A stretch of 64,000 bases of DNA from Streptomyces sp. Edi2 (GTDB lineage Bacteria; Actinomycetota; Actinomycetes; Streptomycetales; Streptomycetaceae): the NCBI RefSeq assembly GCF_040253635.1, contig NZ_JBEJGX010000003.1, positions 1,302,001 through 1,366,000 on the forward strand. The letters are read 5' to 3'. The position numbers were made by a program, and so were the translations under genes. A model generated the notes under the pieces. That model made no database searches. It worked only from the letters and a program-made list of their open reading frames with translations, and had not been told where the DNA came from. Positions 23,476-31,014 of the stretch are shown in pieces (position 1 is the stretch's first letter; the number at the start of each line of letters is the position of its first letter).

Positions 23476-24789
23476 TCACGTGGCCGAAAAGATCTGCTTC
23501 TTCTGGCGTTCGATGTCATTGACCAGGCCGTCGATGTCATCCGGTGCGCCGAGAAACTGCTGGATCGCCTGGATCATGACGGTCGAGGCGAAATCGGGCC
23601 GGGTGTCGCGGTCCATGAACTGCGATATCTGCTGGGCACTTGACACCAGCTGGACAGCCTTCTTCTGCAGCGGGGTGTAGGCGGCGGTGTCCGCGCCGCT
23701 GTTGACCGCGACGTTGTTGGGGTCGGACGCAAGATAGATGTCCTCCGCCGTGGGCGTGGCGAGGAATTTCAGCAGGTCCCTCGCCCCGTCCTTGTCCTTG
23801 GCCTTCTTCGACATCAGAAATCCGTCGACCGGGGCCTCGACCGCGTCCTGCCCGTGGGCCGGGTCGATTTCCGGGAAGGGGAAGAAGTCCAGGTCCGCGC
23901 GGTCGGCCGCGCTGAACTGCTGGCCGGGGTGCGGCAGTCCGAGCACGGTCATGCCGGCCTTCTTCTGTGCGAGGGTCTGCGCCGCCTCCTGCCACGTGCG
24001 GCCGTTGGCGCCCTTCTGGTGATACGGCATCAGTCCGCGCCAGAGGTCGAATACCTGCTTGACCTGGGGACTGTTCCAGGCCTTCTGGCCGCTCATCAGC
24101 GCGATGTGGAAGTCATAGCCGTTGGCGCGCATATTGAGGTAGTCGAACGTACCCATCGCCGGCCAGCCGTCCTTGTCGCCGAAGGCGAACGGCACCAGCC
24201 CGTCCTTCTGCATCTGCCGGGCCAGCGCCCGGTACTGGTCGAAGGTCTTGGGGATCTCGTACCCCTTCTCCCGGAACACGCTCTTGCGGTGGAAGACGGC
24301 CCACGGATAGTAGTAGTACGGCACCAGGTACTGCTTGCCGTCGCGCCCCGTCGACTGCTTCTTCAGCGCATCGGAGAACCCGTCGAATCCCTGCCACAGG
24401 TCGCTGATATCGGAGAGCAGGCCCTTCTGCGCGAAGTACTGCATACGGTTGCCGGCGAACCACATGAAGACATCGTCCGGACTGCCCTGGAGATAACGGT
24501 TGATGTTCTCCTGGAAGTTCTCGTGGTTGACGGTGTTCACCCGCACCGTCTTCTTCGACTTCTTCTCATAGGCCTTGAAGGCCTCGGCAAAGGCTTTCTT
24601 CGGTACGGCGTCCGAGGCATTCGAGCCCATCGTGACGCCGTTCGGGCCGCTGCCGCAGGCGGCGAGCAGGGACGGGAGGGCCACGGCCCCCGCGCCGAGC
24701 GCCGCGCTCCTCAGCAGCGTCCGGCGGGACCTCCGACGTCCCGCCGCCTCCCCGTACGTATCCGAGCCGCTGCTCGTTGACTGGACCAT
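23476..24789 (-). CDS. Extracellular sugar-binding lipoprotein of ABC transporter
   Basis: 437 aa from ATG 24789 with GAGGAGGGGG upstream. The leader has twin arginines (RRSRRTLLRSAALGAGAVAL) and a lipobox LLAAC, so the protein is exported, possibly by Tat, and lipid-anchored outside the membrane. The mature part has the SBP_bac_1/MalE-like fold with DVFMWFAGNRMQYFAQKGLL and the hinge-region PVDGFLMSKKAKDK. It is the first gene of the operon with the two permeases. Being divergent from a secreted alpha-galactosidase, it most likely binds melibiose, raffinose or galactose-containing oligosaccharides. Confidence 0.92.
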   Translation of the reverse strand: MVQSTSSGSDTYGEAAGRRRSRRTLLRSAALGAGAVALPSLLAACGSGPNGVTMGSNASDAVPKKAFAEAFKAYEKKSKKTVRVNTVNHENFQENINRYLQGSPDDVFMWFAGNRMQYFAQKGLLSDISDLWQGFDGFSDALKKQSTGRDGKQYLVPYYYYPWAVFHRKSVFREKGYEIPKTFDQYRALARQMQKDGLVPFAFGDKDGWPAMGTFDYLNMRANGYDFHIALMSGQKAWNSPQVKQVFDLWRGLMPYHQKGANGRTWQEAAQTLAQKKAGMTVLGLPHPGQQFSAADRADLDFFPFPEIDPAHGQDAVEAPVDGFLMSKKAKDKDGARDLLKFLATPTAEDIYLASDPNNVAVNSGADTAAYTPLQKKAVQLVSSAQQISQFMDRDTRPDFASTVMIQAIQQFLGAPDDIDGLVNDIERQKKQIFSAT

Positions 24790-25001
24790 GTCCCCCTCCT
24801 CAGGGGTGGAACCAAACAGAACCGAACGCGAGTGGTGGGATCTCACTCCGAACTGCAGGGCCAGTCAAGGGTTTTGGCAGGCGATACCGGAACCGTTACC
24901 GCCCCTCTTCCAACAGACTCCAACACGCCCTACCGTAAACACTCGCACGCGACCGGTACACGACCCCACCACGCCTCTCGCGAAGACGGAGGACGCGAAC
25001 C

Positions 25002-27059
25002 ATGCGCGTTCAGATCCGCACCACCCACCGGCGAGGTCACCGAAGAATCGTCGGAGCGCTGTCCGCCGCGCTGCTGTGTACGGCAGGGGCGACCGCCCTG
25101 CCCGCCGCGGCCCGTACGCCTGACGCCCCGGGAGCCGGCCCTTCCCGCAACGCCCCCGCACCCCGGCTCCCCGGCGGGCTCGCCAAGACGCCCCCGATGG
25201 GTTTCAACAACTGGAACTCCACCAACTGCCGGGCCGAGTTCAACGAGGAGATGGTCAAGGGCATCGCCGATCTCTTCGTCGCCAAGGGCCTCAAGGACGC
25301 CGGCTATCAGTACGTCAATCTCGACGACTGCTGGGCGCTGCCCACCCGCGACGGGAACGGCAAGCTCGTGCCGGATCCGCAGCGATTCCCCCACGGCATC
25401 AAGGCGGTGGCCGATTACGTCCACTCCAAAGGCCTGAAATTCGGCATCTACACGAGTGCCGGTATCAAAACCTGCAACCCGGCCGGATTCCCCGGCGGCC
25501 TGGGCCATGAGAAGTCCGACGCCCAGCAGTTCGCCGACTGGGGTGTGGACTACCTCAAGTACGACAACTGCAATAACCTCGGTGTGGACGCCAAGCAGCG
25601 GTACCGCACGATGCGGGACGCGATCGAGGCCACCGGGCGGCCCATCGTCTACAGCATCTGCGAATGGGGCGAGAACAAGCCCTGGGAGTGGGCGTCGGAC
25701 GTAGGGCATCTGTGGCGCACCACCGGCGACATCAGCGACTCGTGGTCCAGCATGCTCGGGATCGCCAAGCAGAATCTGCCGCTCGCCCCGCACGCCGGAC
25801 CGGGCCACTGGAACGACCCGGACATGCTGGAGGTCGGCAACGGCGGCATGACCGACACCGAGTACCGGACCCACTTCTCCCTGTGGTCGATGATGGCCGC
25901 CCCGCTGCTGATCGGCTCCGACCTGCGCAAGGCAGGCCCGCAGACGTTCGAGATCCTGGCCAACAAGGACCTCATCGCCGTCGACCAGGACCGGCTGGGC
26001 AAGCAGGCCACGGTGGCGAAGTCAGAGTCCGGCCGCTGGACGCTGGTACGGCAACTGGCCGACGGCGCCCGCGCGGTGGCGCTGTTCAACGAGACCGGCG
26101 GGCCGCAGCGGATCACCACCACGGCCAAGGAGCTGGGCCTCCCGCAGGCCGACGGCTACCGGCTGCGCGATCTGTGGCGGCACCAGGACACCCACACCAC
26201 GGGCACCGTCTCGGCGACCGTCCCGGCGCACGGCACCACTGTCTACCGCATCTCCCCGGACAAGCGCTGGGCCACCTACCCGCCGGCCGTCGAGACCGGC
26301 ACCGACCGTACGCCGCTGGTCGAGGCCGGCACCCCCGCCGCTCTCCGCTCCACCGTCCGCAACCTGGGCGGCACCCCCGCCCAGAGGGTCGCCGTCACGC
26401 TGAAGGCCCCGCAGGGGTGGCGGGTGCGGGCCACCTCCCCGGCGACGGCCCGGGCCCTGCCCGGCGGCCGGACGCTCACCACCGGCTGGAAGATCACCGC
26501 ACCGGCCGGCACCGCGCCCGGGGGCTACGATCTGCCGCTCATCGCCGACTACCGCTCACCCCGCGGCGAACGGCTCACCACCACACTGCCCGGCACCGCC
26601 CATGTCGTGGTGCCACCGCCGTCCGGGACCGCGTACGCCGCCGAACTCCCCTGGCTCACCGCCGCCAACGGCTGGGGGCCGGTCGAGAAGAACACCAGCG
26701 TCGGGGAGCGCGACGCCGGGGACGGCCGGCCGATCAGCATCGGCGGCACCGGCTTCGCGAAGGGCCTCGGGGTGCATGCGCCCAGCGAGGTGAGCTTCTA
26801 CACCGGCGGGCGCTGCTCGGCGTTCAGCGCCCAGGTCGGCATCGACGACGAGTCCGGTGACCGGGGGTCGGCGGGCTTCGAGGTGTGGGCCGACGGCAAA
26901 CAGGTCGCCGCGAGCCCCGCGGTGACCGGAGCGGATGCCGCCAAGGCCGTCAGCGCCCAGGTCACCGGAGCGCAGACCGTCCGGCTCGTCGTGACCGACG
27001 GCGGGGACGGTATCGACTACGACCACGCCGACTGGGCGGACGCCAAGTTCCAGTGCTGA
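25002..27059 (+). CDS. Secreted GH27 alpha-galactosidase with NEW3 and NPCBM domains
   Basis: 685 aa. Signal peptide at residues 1-37 (basic RRGHRRI, hydrophobic core, AARTPDA cleavage). GH27 barrel from about 60 (KTPPMGFNNWNSTNC): nucleophile Asp188 in YLKYDNC; by comparison with human alpha-galactosidase A, Asp243 in RTTGDISDSW is the acid/base. Then a C-terminal beta domain, a NEW3-like domain (about 415-545), and an NPCBM carbohydrate-binding domain from about 550 (LPWLTAANGWGPVEKN, GLGVHAPSEVSFYTGG). It should release galactose from melibiose, raffinose and galactomannan outside the cell, feeding the divergent ABC transporter. A typical terminator follows. Confidence 0.95.
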   Translation: MRVQIRTTHRRGHRRIVGALSAALLCTAGATALPAAARTPDAPGAGPSRNAPAPRLPGGLAKTPPMGFNNWNSTNCRAEFNEEMVKGIADLFVAKGLKDAGYQYVNLDDCWALPTRDGNGKLVPDPQRFPHGIKAVADYVHSKGLKFGIYTSAGIKTCNPAGFPGGLGHEKSDAQQFADWGVDYLKYDNCNNLGVDAKQRYRTMRDAIEATGRPIVYSICEWGENKPWEWASDVGHLWRTTGDISDSWSSMLGIAKQNLPLAPHAGPGHWNDPDMLEVGNGGMTDTEYRTHFSLWSMMAAPLLIGSDLRKAGPQTFEILANKDLIAVDQDRLGKQATVAKSESGRWTLVRQLADGARAVALFNETGGPQRITTTAKELGLPQADGYRLRDLWRHQDTHTTGTVSATVPAHGTTVYRISPDKRWATYPPAVETGTDRTPLVEAGTPAALRSTVRNLGGTPAQRVAVTLKAPQGWRVRATSPATARALPGGRTLTTGWKITAPAGTAPGGYDLPLIADYRSPRGERLTTTLPGTAHVVVPPPSGTAYAAELPWLTAANGWGPVEKNTSVGERDAGDGRPISIGGTGFAKGLGVHAPSEVSFYTGGRCSAFSAQVGIDDESGDRGSAGFEVWADGKQVAASPAVTGADAAKAVSAQVTGAQTVRLVVTDGGDGIDYDHADWADAKFQC

Positions 27060-27129
27060 CGCCACGTTCCCGTGCTGAAGTGCTGAGCGTCGCCTTCCGC
27101 TCACACGGGCGGGTACGGGGATGATGCCG

Positions 27130-27154
27130 CCGGGCGGGCCCTCGGCCCGCCCGG
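27130..27154 (+). terminator. Terminator after the alpha-galactosidase
   Basis: CCGGGCGGGCC (27130-27140) pairs perfectly with GGCCCGCCCGG (27144-27154) around a 3-nt CTC loop, 71 bp past the stop. Confidence 0.8.
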
Positions 27155-27166
27155 TCCCGCACCCGG

Positions 27167-27238
27167 GAACTCGTCGACGCCGGGCAACTCGTTAACGCCC
27201 AGCACCTCGTCCACGCCCGACACCTCGTCAACGGCGCG
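27167..27238. repeat. 18-bp tandem repeat, four copies
   Basis: Four adjacent 18-bp units of the form CACCTCGTCNACGCCCGA begin at 27167, 27185, 27203 and 27221, each differing at a few bases. They lie between the terminator and the end of the convergent ROK kinase gene. A multiple of three preserves a six-residue peptide repeat (VDEVxG) on the minus strand, but no start or ribosome site supports translation. Confidence 0.7.
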
Positions 27239-27332
27239 GAAGGCCATTCCCATGCCGCCATTCCGCCATTCCCATGCCGCAGGGCCGATCCGGCCGGTCG
27301 CAGGCGCACGAGGCCGGTGCCCGTGCCGCGGG

Positions 27333-28289
27333 TCAGCGCGTGGCGGCGAAGGCATCGGGACGGGACCGTTGCCCGGCGGCAGCGGCGGCGCCCACCACCC
27401 CGGCGTCCGTGCCCATTTGGGCCGGTACGACCGTCAGGCCCGACACGAACGACAACGTCGCATAGTCCCGCAGGGCCGCCCGCAAGGGGGCGAAGAGGAC
27501 GTCACCCGCGCCCGCGACTCCCCCGCCGATGACCGCGATGTCTATCTCCACGAGCGTGGCGGTGGCGGCGATCCCGGCGGCCAGCGCCCGGGCGGCTCGT
27601 TCGAAGGAGCGCAGGGCGACCGGGTCACCGGCGTGCGCCGCCGCGGCGACGGCTGCCGCGCTGGTGTCTCCGTCGGGGCCGGGCTGCCAGCCGTTGGCCA
27701 GCGCCCGGCGGGCGATGTTGGGGCCGCTGGCGATCCGCTCGACGCAGCCGCGGGACCCGCACGGGCAGGGGTCACCGTCGACCTCGACGCTGATGTGACC
27801 GATGTGCCCGGCGTTGCCCGTGGGGCCCGGGTGGAGGCGGCCGTTGAGGACGAGTCCGCCGCCGACGCCGGTGGAGACCACCATGCACAGCGCATTGGCG
27901 TGACCGCGCGCGGCACCCTGCCAGTGTTCGGCCGCGGTCATCGCGACACCGTCGCCGACCAGCACGACAGGGCGCTCTCCGACCAGCGCCCGCACCCCGG
28001 CGACCAGCGGGAAGTCGCGCCAGCCGGGGATGTTGACCGGGCTGACGGTGCCGGACGAGGCGTCGACCGGGCCCGCGCTGCCGATGCCGACGGCCGTCAC
28101 CCGCGCCCAGTCGGGCCCCGCGGCCAGCTCGGCGACCACATCGGCCACCGCACGCATCACCGTGGCCCCGTCCTTGTCGGCGGGGGTGGGCCGGGCGGCC
28201 CGCTCGACGAGTCTGCCGCGGGCATCCACCAGAGCGCCGGCGATCTTGGTGCCGCCAATGTCCAACGCTGCGCTGAGGTCGGTCTGCAT
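27333..28289 (-). CDS. ROK-family sugar kinase
   Basis: 318 aa. The ATP motif LDIGGTKIAGALVD is intact at the N-terminus, unlike in the ROK regulator at 10795. The ROK zinc motif is CPCGSRGCVERI, the catalytic Asp lies in VLVGDGVAMTAAEH, and the second glycine loop is STGVGGGLVLNG. It should phosphorylate a hexose (glucokinase-like, or galactose/N-acetylhexosamine specific). Lying between the alpha-galactosidase and a divergent LacI repressor, it probably handles the glucose or other hexose released from the imported alpha-galactoside. It shares the LacI promoter region, so both are likely under the same operator. Confidence 0.88.
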   Translation of the reverse strand: MQTDLSAALDIGGTKIAGALVDARGRLVERAARPTPADKDGATVMRAVADVVAELAAGPDWARVTAVGIGSAGPVDASSGTVSPVNIPGWRDFPLVAGVRALVGERPVVLVGDGVAMTAAEHWQGAARGHANALCMVVSTGVGGGLVLNGRLHPGPTGNAGHIGHISVEVDGDPCPCGSRGCVERIASGPNIARRALANGWQPGPDGDTSAAAVAAAAHAGDPVALRSFERAARALAAGIAATATLVEIDIAVIGGGVAGAGDVLFAPLRAALRDYATLSFVSGLTVVPAQMGTDAGVVGAAAAAGQRSRPDAFAATR

Positions 28290-28362
28290 CGGTGTGGATT
28301 CTCCTGGTGGGCCCGGGGACCGAGCGTACCGGCCCGGCGTGAGAACGCCAGTCTTCCCTCGT

Positions 28363-28389
28363 TTGACAACGTTGTCTAGAGGCTATGCT
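28363..28389 (+). promoter_or_regulatory. LacI promoter with operator overlapping the -35 box
   Basis: TTGACA (28363-28368) lies inside the perfect palindrome GACAACGTTGTC (28365-28376), a LacI-type operator core. TATGCT (28384-28389) is the likely -10, with a short 15-bp spacer. A repressor bound here would block LacI transcription and could also act on the divergent ROK kinase. Confidence 0.65.
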
Positions 28390-28430
28390 CGACGCCACAC
28401 CTGACGCCGACAGAATCAGGACCGCACACC

Positions 28431-29471
28431 GTGACCGACACCGCGCGGGGCACGTCCCGCCGCTATGGCACCCGGCCCACGATGAAGGATGTCGCGGCGC
28501 GCGCCGGGGTCGGCCTCAAAACGGTCTCCCGCGTGGTCAACGGCGAACCGGGCGTCACCCCGGACACCGAGCGACGCGTCCAGGAATCGATCACCGCCCT
28601 GGGGTTCCGCCGTAACGACTCGGCCCGGATCCTGCGCAAAGGGCGTACCGCCAGCATCGGTCTGGTGCTGGAAGATCTCGCGGACCCGTTCTACGGCCCG
28701 CTCAACCGCACCGTCGAGGAAGTCGCCCGCGGCCACGGGGCGCTGCTGATCAACGGCTCCAGCGCCGAGGACCCGGCGCGCGAACAGGAGTTGGTGCTGG
28801 CGCTGTGCGCACGGCGGGTCGACGGGCTGGTCATCATCCCGGCCGCCGACGACCACCGCTATCTGGAACCCGAGATCGCGGCCGGGATAGCGACCGTCTT
28901 CGTGGACCGCCCGCCCGGCCGGATCGATGCGGACGTCGTGGTCTCCGACAACTTCGGCGGCGCCCAGGACGCGGTGGCCCACCTCATCGCACACGGCCAC
29001 CGCCGGATCGGCTTCATCGGTGACCAGCCGCGGATCCACACCGCGCGCGAACGGCTGCGCGGCTACCGCACGGCAATGGCCGCGGCGGGCCTGCCCGTTG
29101 ACGACTCCTGGGTGGCGCTGGGCTCCACGGCGCCCGAGCGGGTACGCGCCGCCGCCACCGCGATGCTGGCCGCCCCCGAGCCGGTCACCGCCCTCTTCGC
29201 GGGCAACAACCGGGTCACCGTCACCGCCGTACGCGTCCTCGGCGAACACCCGCGCCCGGTCGCGCTGGTGGGCTTCGACGACTTCGAACTGGCCGATCTC
29301 GTCCGGCCCGCGATCACCGTCGTCGCCCAGGATCCGGCGTGCATGGGCCGGACGGCCGCCGGTCTGCTCTTCCGGCGTCTGGAGGGCACCGAGGACCCGC
29401 CGCAGCGCAGGGAGATCCCCACCAGCCTGATCGCCCGCGGCTCGGGCGAGATCCCGCCCGCGGAGAGCTGA
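28431..29471 (+). CDS. LacI-family transcriptional regulator of the alpha-galactoside locus
   Basis: 346 aa. N-terminal helix-turn-helix MKDVAARAGVGLKTVSRVVN with hinge helix NDSARILRKGRT, then a periplasmic-binding-like sensor domain (IGLVLEDLADPFYGPLNRTV, VDGLVIIPAADDHRY, FVDRPPG). The order of motifs is exactly LacI/GalR. It is divergent from a ROK kinase with a shared 141-bp region that contains a perfect operator-like palindrome. By position it should control the kinase and probably the transporter and alpha-galactosidase. No matching palindrome was found upstream of those genes (24790-25001), so that wider role is inference. Confidence 0.92.
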   Translation: MTDTARGTSRRYGTRPTMKDVAARAGVGLKTVSRVVNGEPGVTPDTERRVQESITALGFRRNDSARILRKGRTASIGLVLEDLADPFYGPLNRTVEEVARGHGALLINGSSAEDPAREQELVLALCARRVDGLVIIPAADDHRYLEPEIAAGIATVFVDRPPGRIDADVVVSDNFGGAQDAVAHLIAHGHRRIGFIGDQPRIHTARERLRGYRTAMAAAGLPVDDSWVALGSTAPERVRAAATAMLAAPEPVTALFAGNNRVTVTAVRVLGEHPRPVALVGFDDFELADLVRPAITVVAQDPACMGRTAAGLLFRRLEGTEDPPQRREIPTSLIARGSGEIPPAES

Positions 29472-29545
29472 ACTCCCCGGCGACCGGGGGCCGGGGACCG
29501 GGCCCTGGCGGAAACGGGGGCGGGCCGAGAGGGTCCAGCGGGTGA

Positions 29546-29776
29546 TCACCGGTCGTCGCGGTCCGGCTCCCTCACCCGGCCCGCCTTCTTCCAGATGAGC
29601 ACCATCCCCAGCGCGAGCACGATCAGCGCGACGATCACGATGACACCCTTGATCGCGGCATCGGCCACCAGGTGGGCGAGGATGTCGGAGCCGTCGTCAC
29701 CCTCGCCGCCGGCGCCGCCCCGGGCGAGGGCGGCGTACACCGGGCCGTCGCCAACCGGCGGGCCCACGCAGGTCAT
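29546..29776 (-). CDS. Small single-span membrane protein
   Basis: 76 aa from ATG 29776, overlapping the stop of the upstream gene as ATGA. Residues about 45-65 form one membrane helix (IKGVIVIVALIVLALGMVLI), followed by a basic tail WKKAGRVREPDRDDR. The N-terminal half is Gly/Ala-rich. No catalytic motif. It is translationally coupled to the 111-codon membrane-protein gene, and the pair faces the TetR gene with its twin operators. Possibly the two form a small membrane complex controlled by that repressor; function unknown. Confidence 0.65.
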   Translation of the reverse strand: MTCVGPPVGDGPVYAALARGGAGGEGDDGSDILAHLVADAAIKGVIVIVALIVLALGMVLIWKKAGRVREPDRDDR

Positions 29777-30102
29777 CGGGCCTCGCCCCGCCCCGGCTCC
29801 CGTTCGTGCTGCCGCCGCCCGCGCCCGTCGTCGTCCAGGTGACGGGCCGCCGCCCGCACCACCGCGCCGGCCACCGATCCGCCACCCCGAGGCGACGCCC
29901 CGCCACGGCTCCGCGCGGCGCCCCGGTCGTCCAGATAGCGGCTCACGGCCTGGGCGGCGGGTGCCGCATACCGCCGCGCCGCACCGAGTTTCCCCCGGCG
30001 CTTGAGGACGAGCGCCACGGCGAAGACCAGCAGGGCCAGCACCACCAGGCCGCCCGCCATCAGGCCGAATCGGATGAGAAGAACGTTCAGAACCCGCTCC
30101 AC
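29773..30102 (-). CDS. Small membrane protein divergent from TetR
   Basis: 109 aa from GTG 30102, chosen because GGAGGG sits 6 bp before it. ATG 30108 abuts that ribosome site and is less likely. A membrane helix covers about residues 8-33 (LIRFGLMAGGLVVLALLVFAVALVL). The rest is Arg/Gly-rich and cytoplasmic, with ARRYAAPAAQAVSRYLDDRG and a related repeat AAARHLDDDG. It is the first gene of a two-gene unit, with a TetR-type operator starting about 20 bp upstream of the start. That makes TetR control very likely. No known family was recognised. Confidence 0.68.
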   Translation of the reverse strand: MERVLNVLLIRFGLMAGGLVVLALLVFAVALVLKRRGKLGAARRYAAPAAQAVSRYLDDRGAARSRGGASPRGGGSVAGAVVRAAARHLDDDGRGRRQHEREPGRGEAR

Positions 30103-30118
30103 GGCCATCCCTCCATTC

Positions 30119-30168
30119 TTTGTATCACAGGTGTGATAGAAAACAATTTATCACAGCCGTGATACAAA
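30119..30168. promoter_or_regulatory. Twin TetR operators
   Basis: Two palindromes: TATCACAGGTGTGATA (30123-30138, perfect 7+2+7) and TATCACAGCCGTGATA (30149-30164, 6+4+6). Their centres are 26 bp apart, and TTTG/CAAA symmetry flanks the whole block. The block is AT-rich and lies between the divergent TetR gene and the small membrane-protein unit, so both promoters probably overlap it. Confidence 0.8.
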
Positions 30169-30174
30169 GAGGGC

Positions 30175-30801
30175 ATGCCCAAACAGGTGGACCGAGAAGC
30201 CCGGCGCCGCGAGGTCGTCGACGCCCTCTTCCGCGTCGTCGTACGCGACGGCCTCCAGCGCGCCTCGCTGCGCACCGTCGCGGACGAGGCCGGGCTCAAC
30301 ATCGGTTCGGTCCGGCACTACTTCGCCGGCCAGGAAGAGCTGATGCGCTTTGCGATGCGGTCGATGGTCGACCGGGTCGGCGACAGACTCCAGCGCCGTA
30401 TCGACGAGTTGGGCGATCTGGACGGACTTTCGGGGCCCGAGATCCGCCGCTGCGCGATGGAACTGCTCTCCGAGCTGCTGCCCCTGAACGACAGCCGGCG
30501 CGCCGAGGTCACCGTCCTCGTCGACTTCTCCACCGCCGCCCGGACCCACCCCGGGATCGACGACCTCGCCCGGGAGACCGCCACCGGCACCCGGACCCTC
30601 GTCCGCCGCATCCTCACCCGCCTCGACACGGCGGGCGGGCTGCGCGCGGATCTCACCCTCGACACCGAGACCGAGCGGCTGACGTCCCTCCTGGACGGCC
30701 TCGCTTTCACCGCCGTACTACGGCCCGACGTACTGGACGCGCAGACCTGCGCCACGGTCCTGCGCGCCCATCTCGACGACCTGGCGCCGGCTACGGGCTG
30801 A
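30175..30801 (+). CDS. TetR-family transcriptional regulator
   Basis: 208 aa. Helix-turn-helix at about residues 12-56: RREVVDALFRVVVRDGLQRA, SLRTVADEAGLNIGSVRHYF, AGQEELM. The C-terminal ligand domain is of normal length (TetR_C_6/BetI-like). The twin palindromes immediately upstream, 11 bp from the start codon, are almost certainly its own operators. They also cover the promoter of the divergent pair of small membrane proteins, so the likely regulon is itself plus those two genes. The inducer is unknown. A strong hairpin follows the stop. Confidence 0.92.
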   Translation: MPKQVDREARRREVVDALFRVVVRDGLQRASLRTVADEAGLNIGSVRHYFAGQEELMRFAMRSMVDRVGDRLQRRIDELGDLDGLSGPEIRRCAMELLSELLPLNDSRRAEVTVLVDFSTAARTHPGIDDLARETATGTRTLVRRILTRLDTAGGLRADLTLDTETERLTSLLDGLAFTAVLRPDVLDAQTCATVLRAHLDDLAPATG

Positions 30802-30810
30802 CGTACGACG

Positions 30811-30837
30811 AGGCCCCCGCCGGTCGGGCGGGGGCCT
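30811..30837 (+). terminator. Terminator after TetR
   Basis: AGGCCCCCGCC (30811-30821) pairs with GGCGGGGGCCT (30827-30837), 5-nt loop, 10 bp after the stop codon. Confidence 0.8.
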
Positions 30838-30847
30838 GGTGGGGTGT

Positions 30848-30915
30848 ACGGGGCCTCATGAGGCGCACGGGGGCCTCGTGGGCGTACGGGAGCCTCGTAG
30901 ACGTACGGGGGCGCA
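30848..30915. repeat. 19-bp tandem repeat, three and a half copies
   Basis: Units of the form ACGGGGGCCTCGTGGGCGT begin at 30848, 30867, 30886 and (partial) 30905, each with a few changes. They lie just beyond the TetR terminator and echo its GGGGCCT stem sequence. Confidence 0.65.
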
Positions 30916-31014
30916 AGCGGGCACGGCAGCCAACCGGCCAACCTTCCCCACCACGTGCCTCGTTGCACCACCCGATGGACTGTGGCCCGTTGTGCGCGAC
31001 AACGGGCCATGCCC

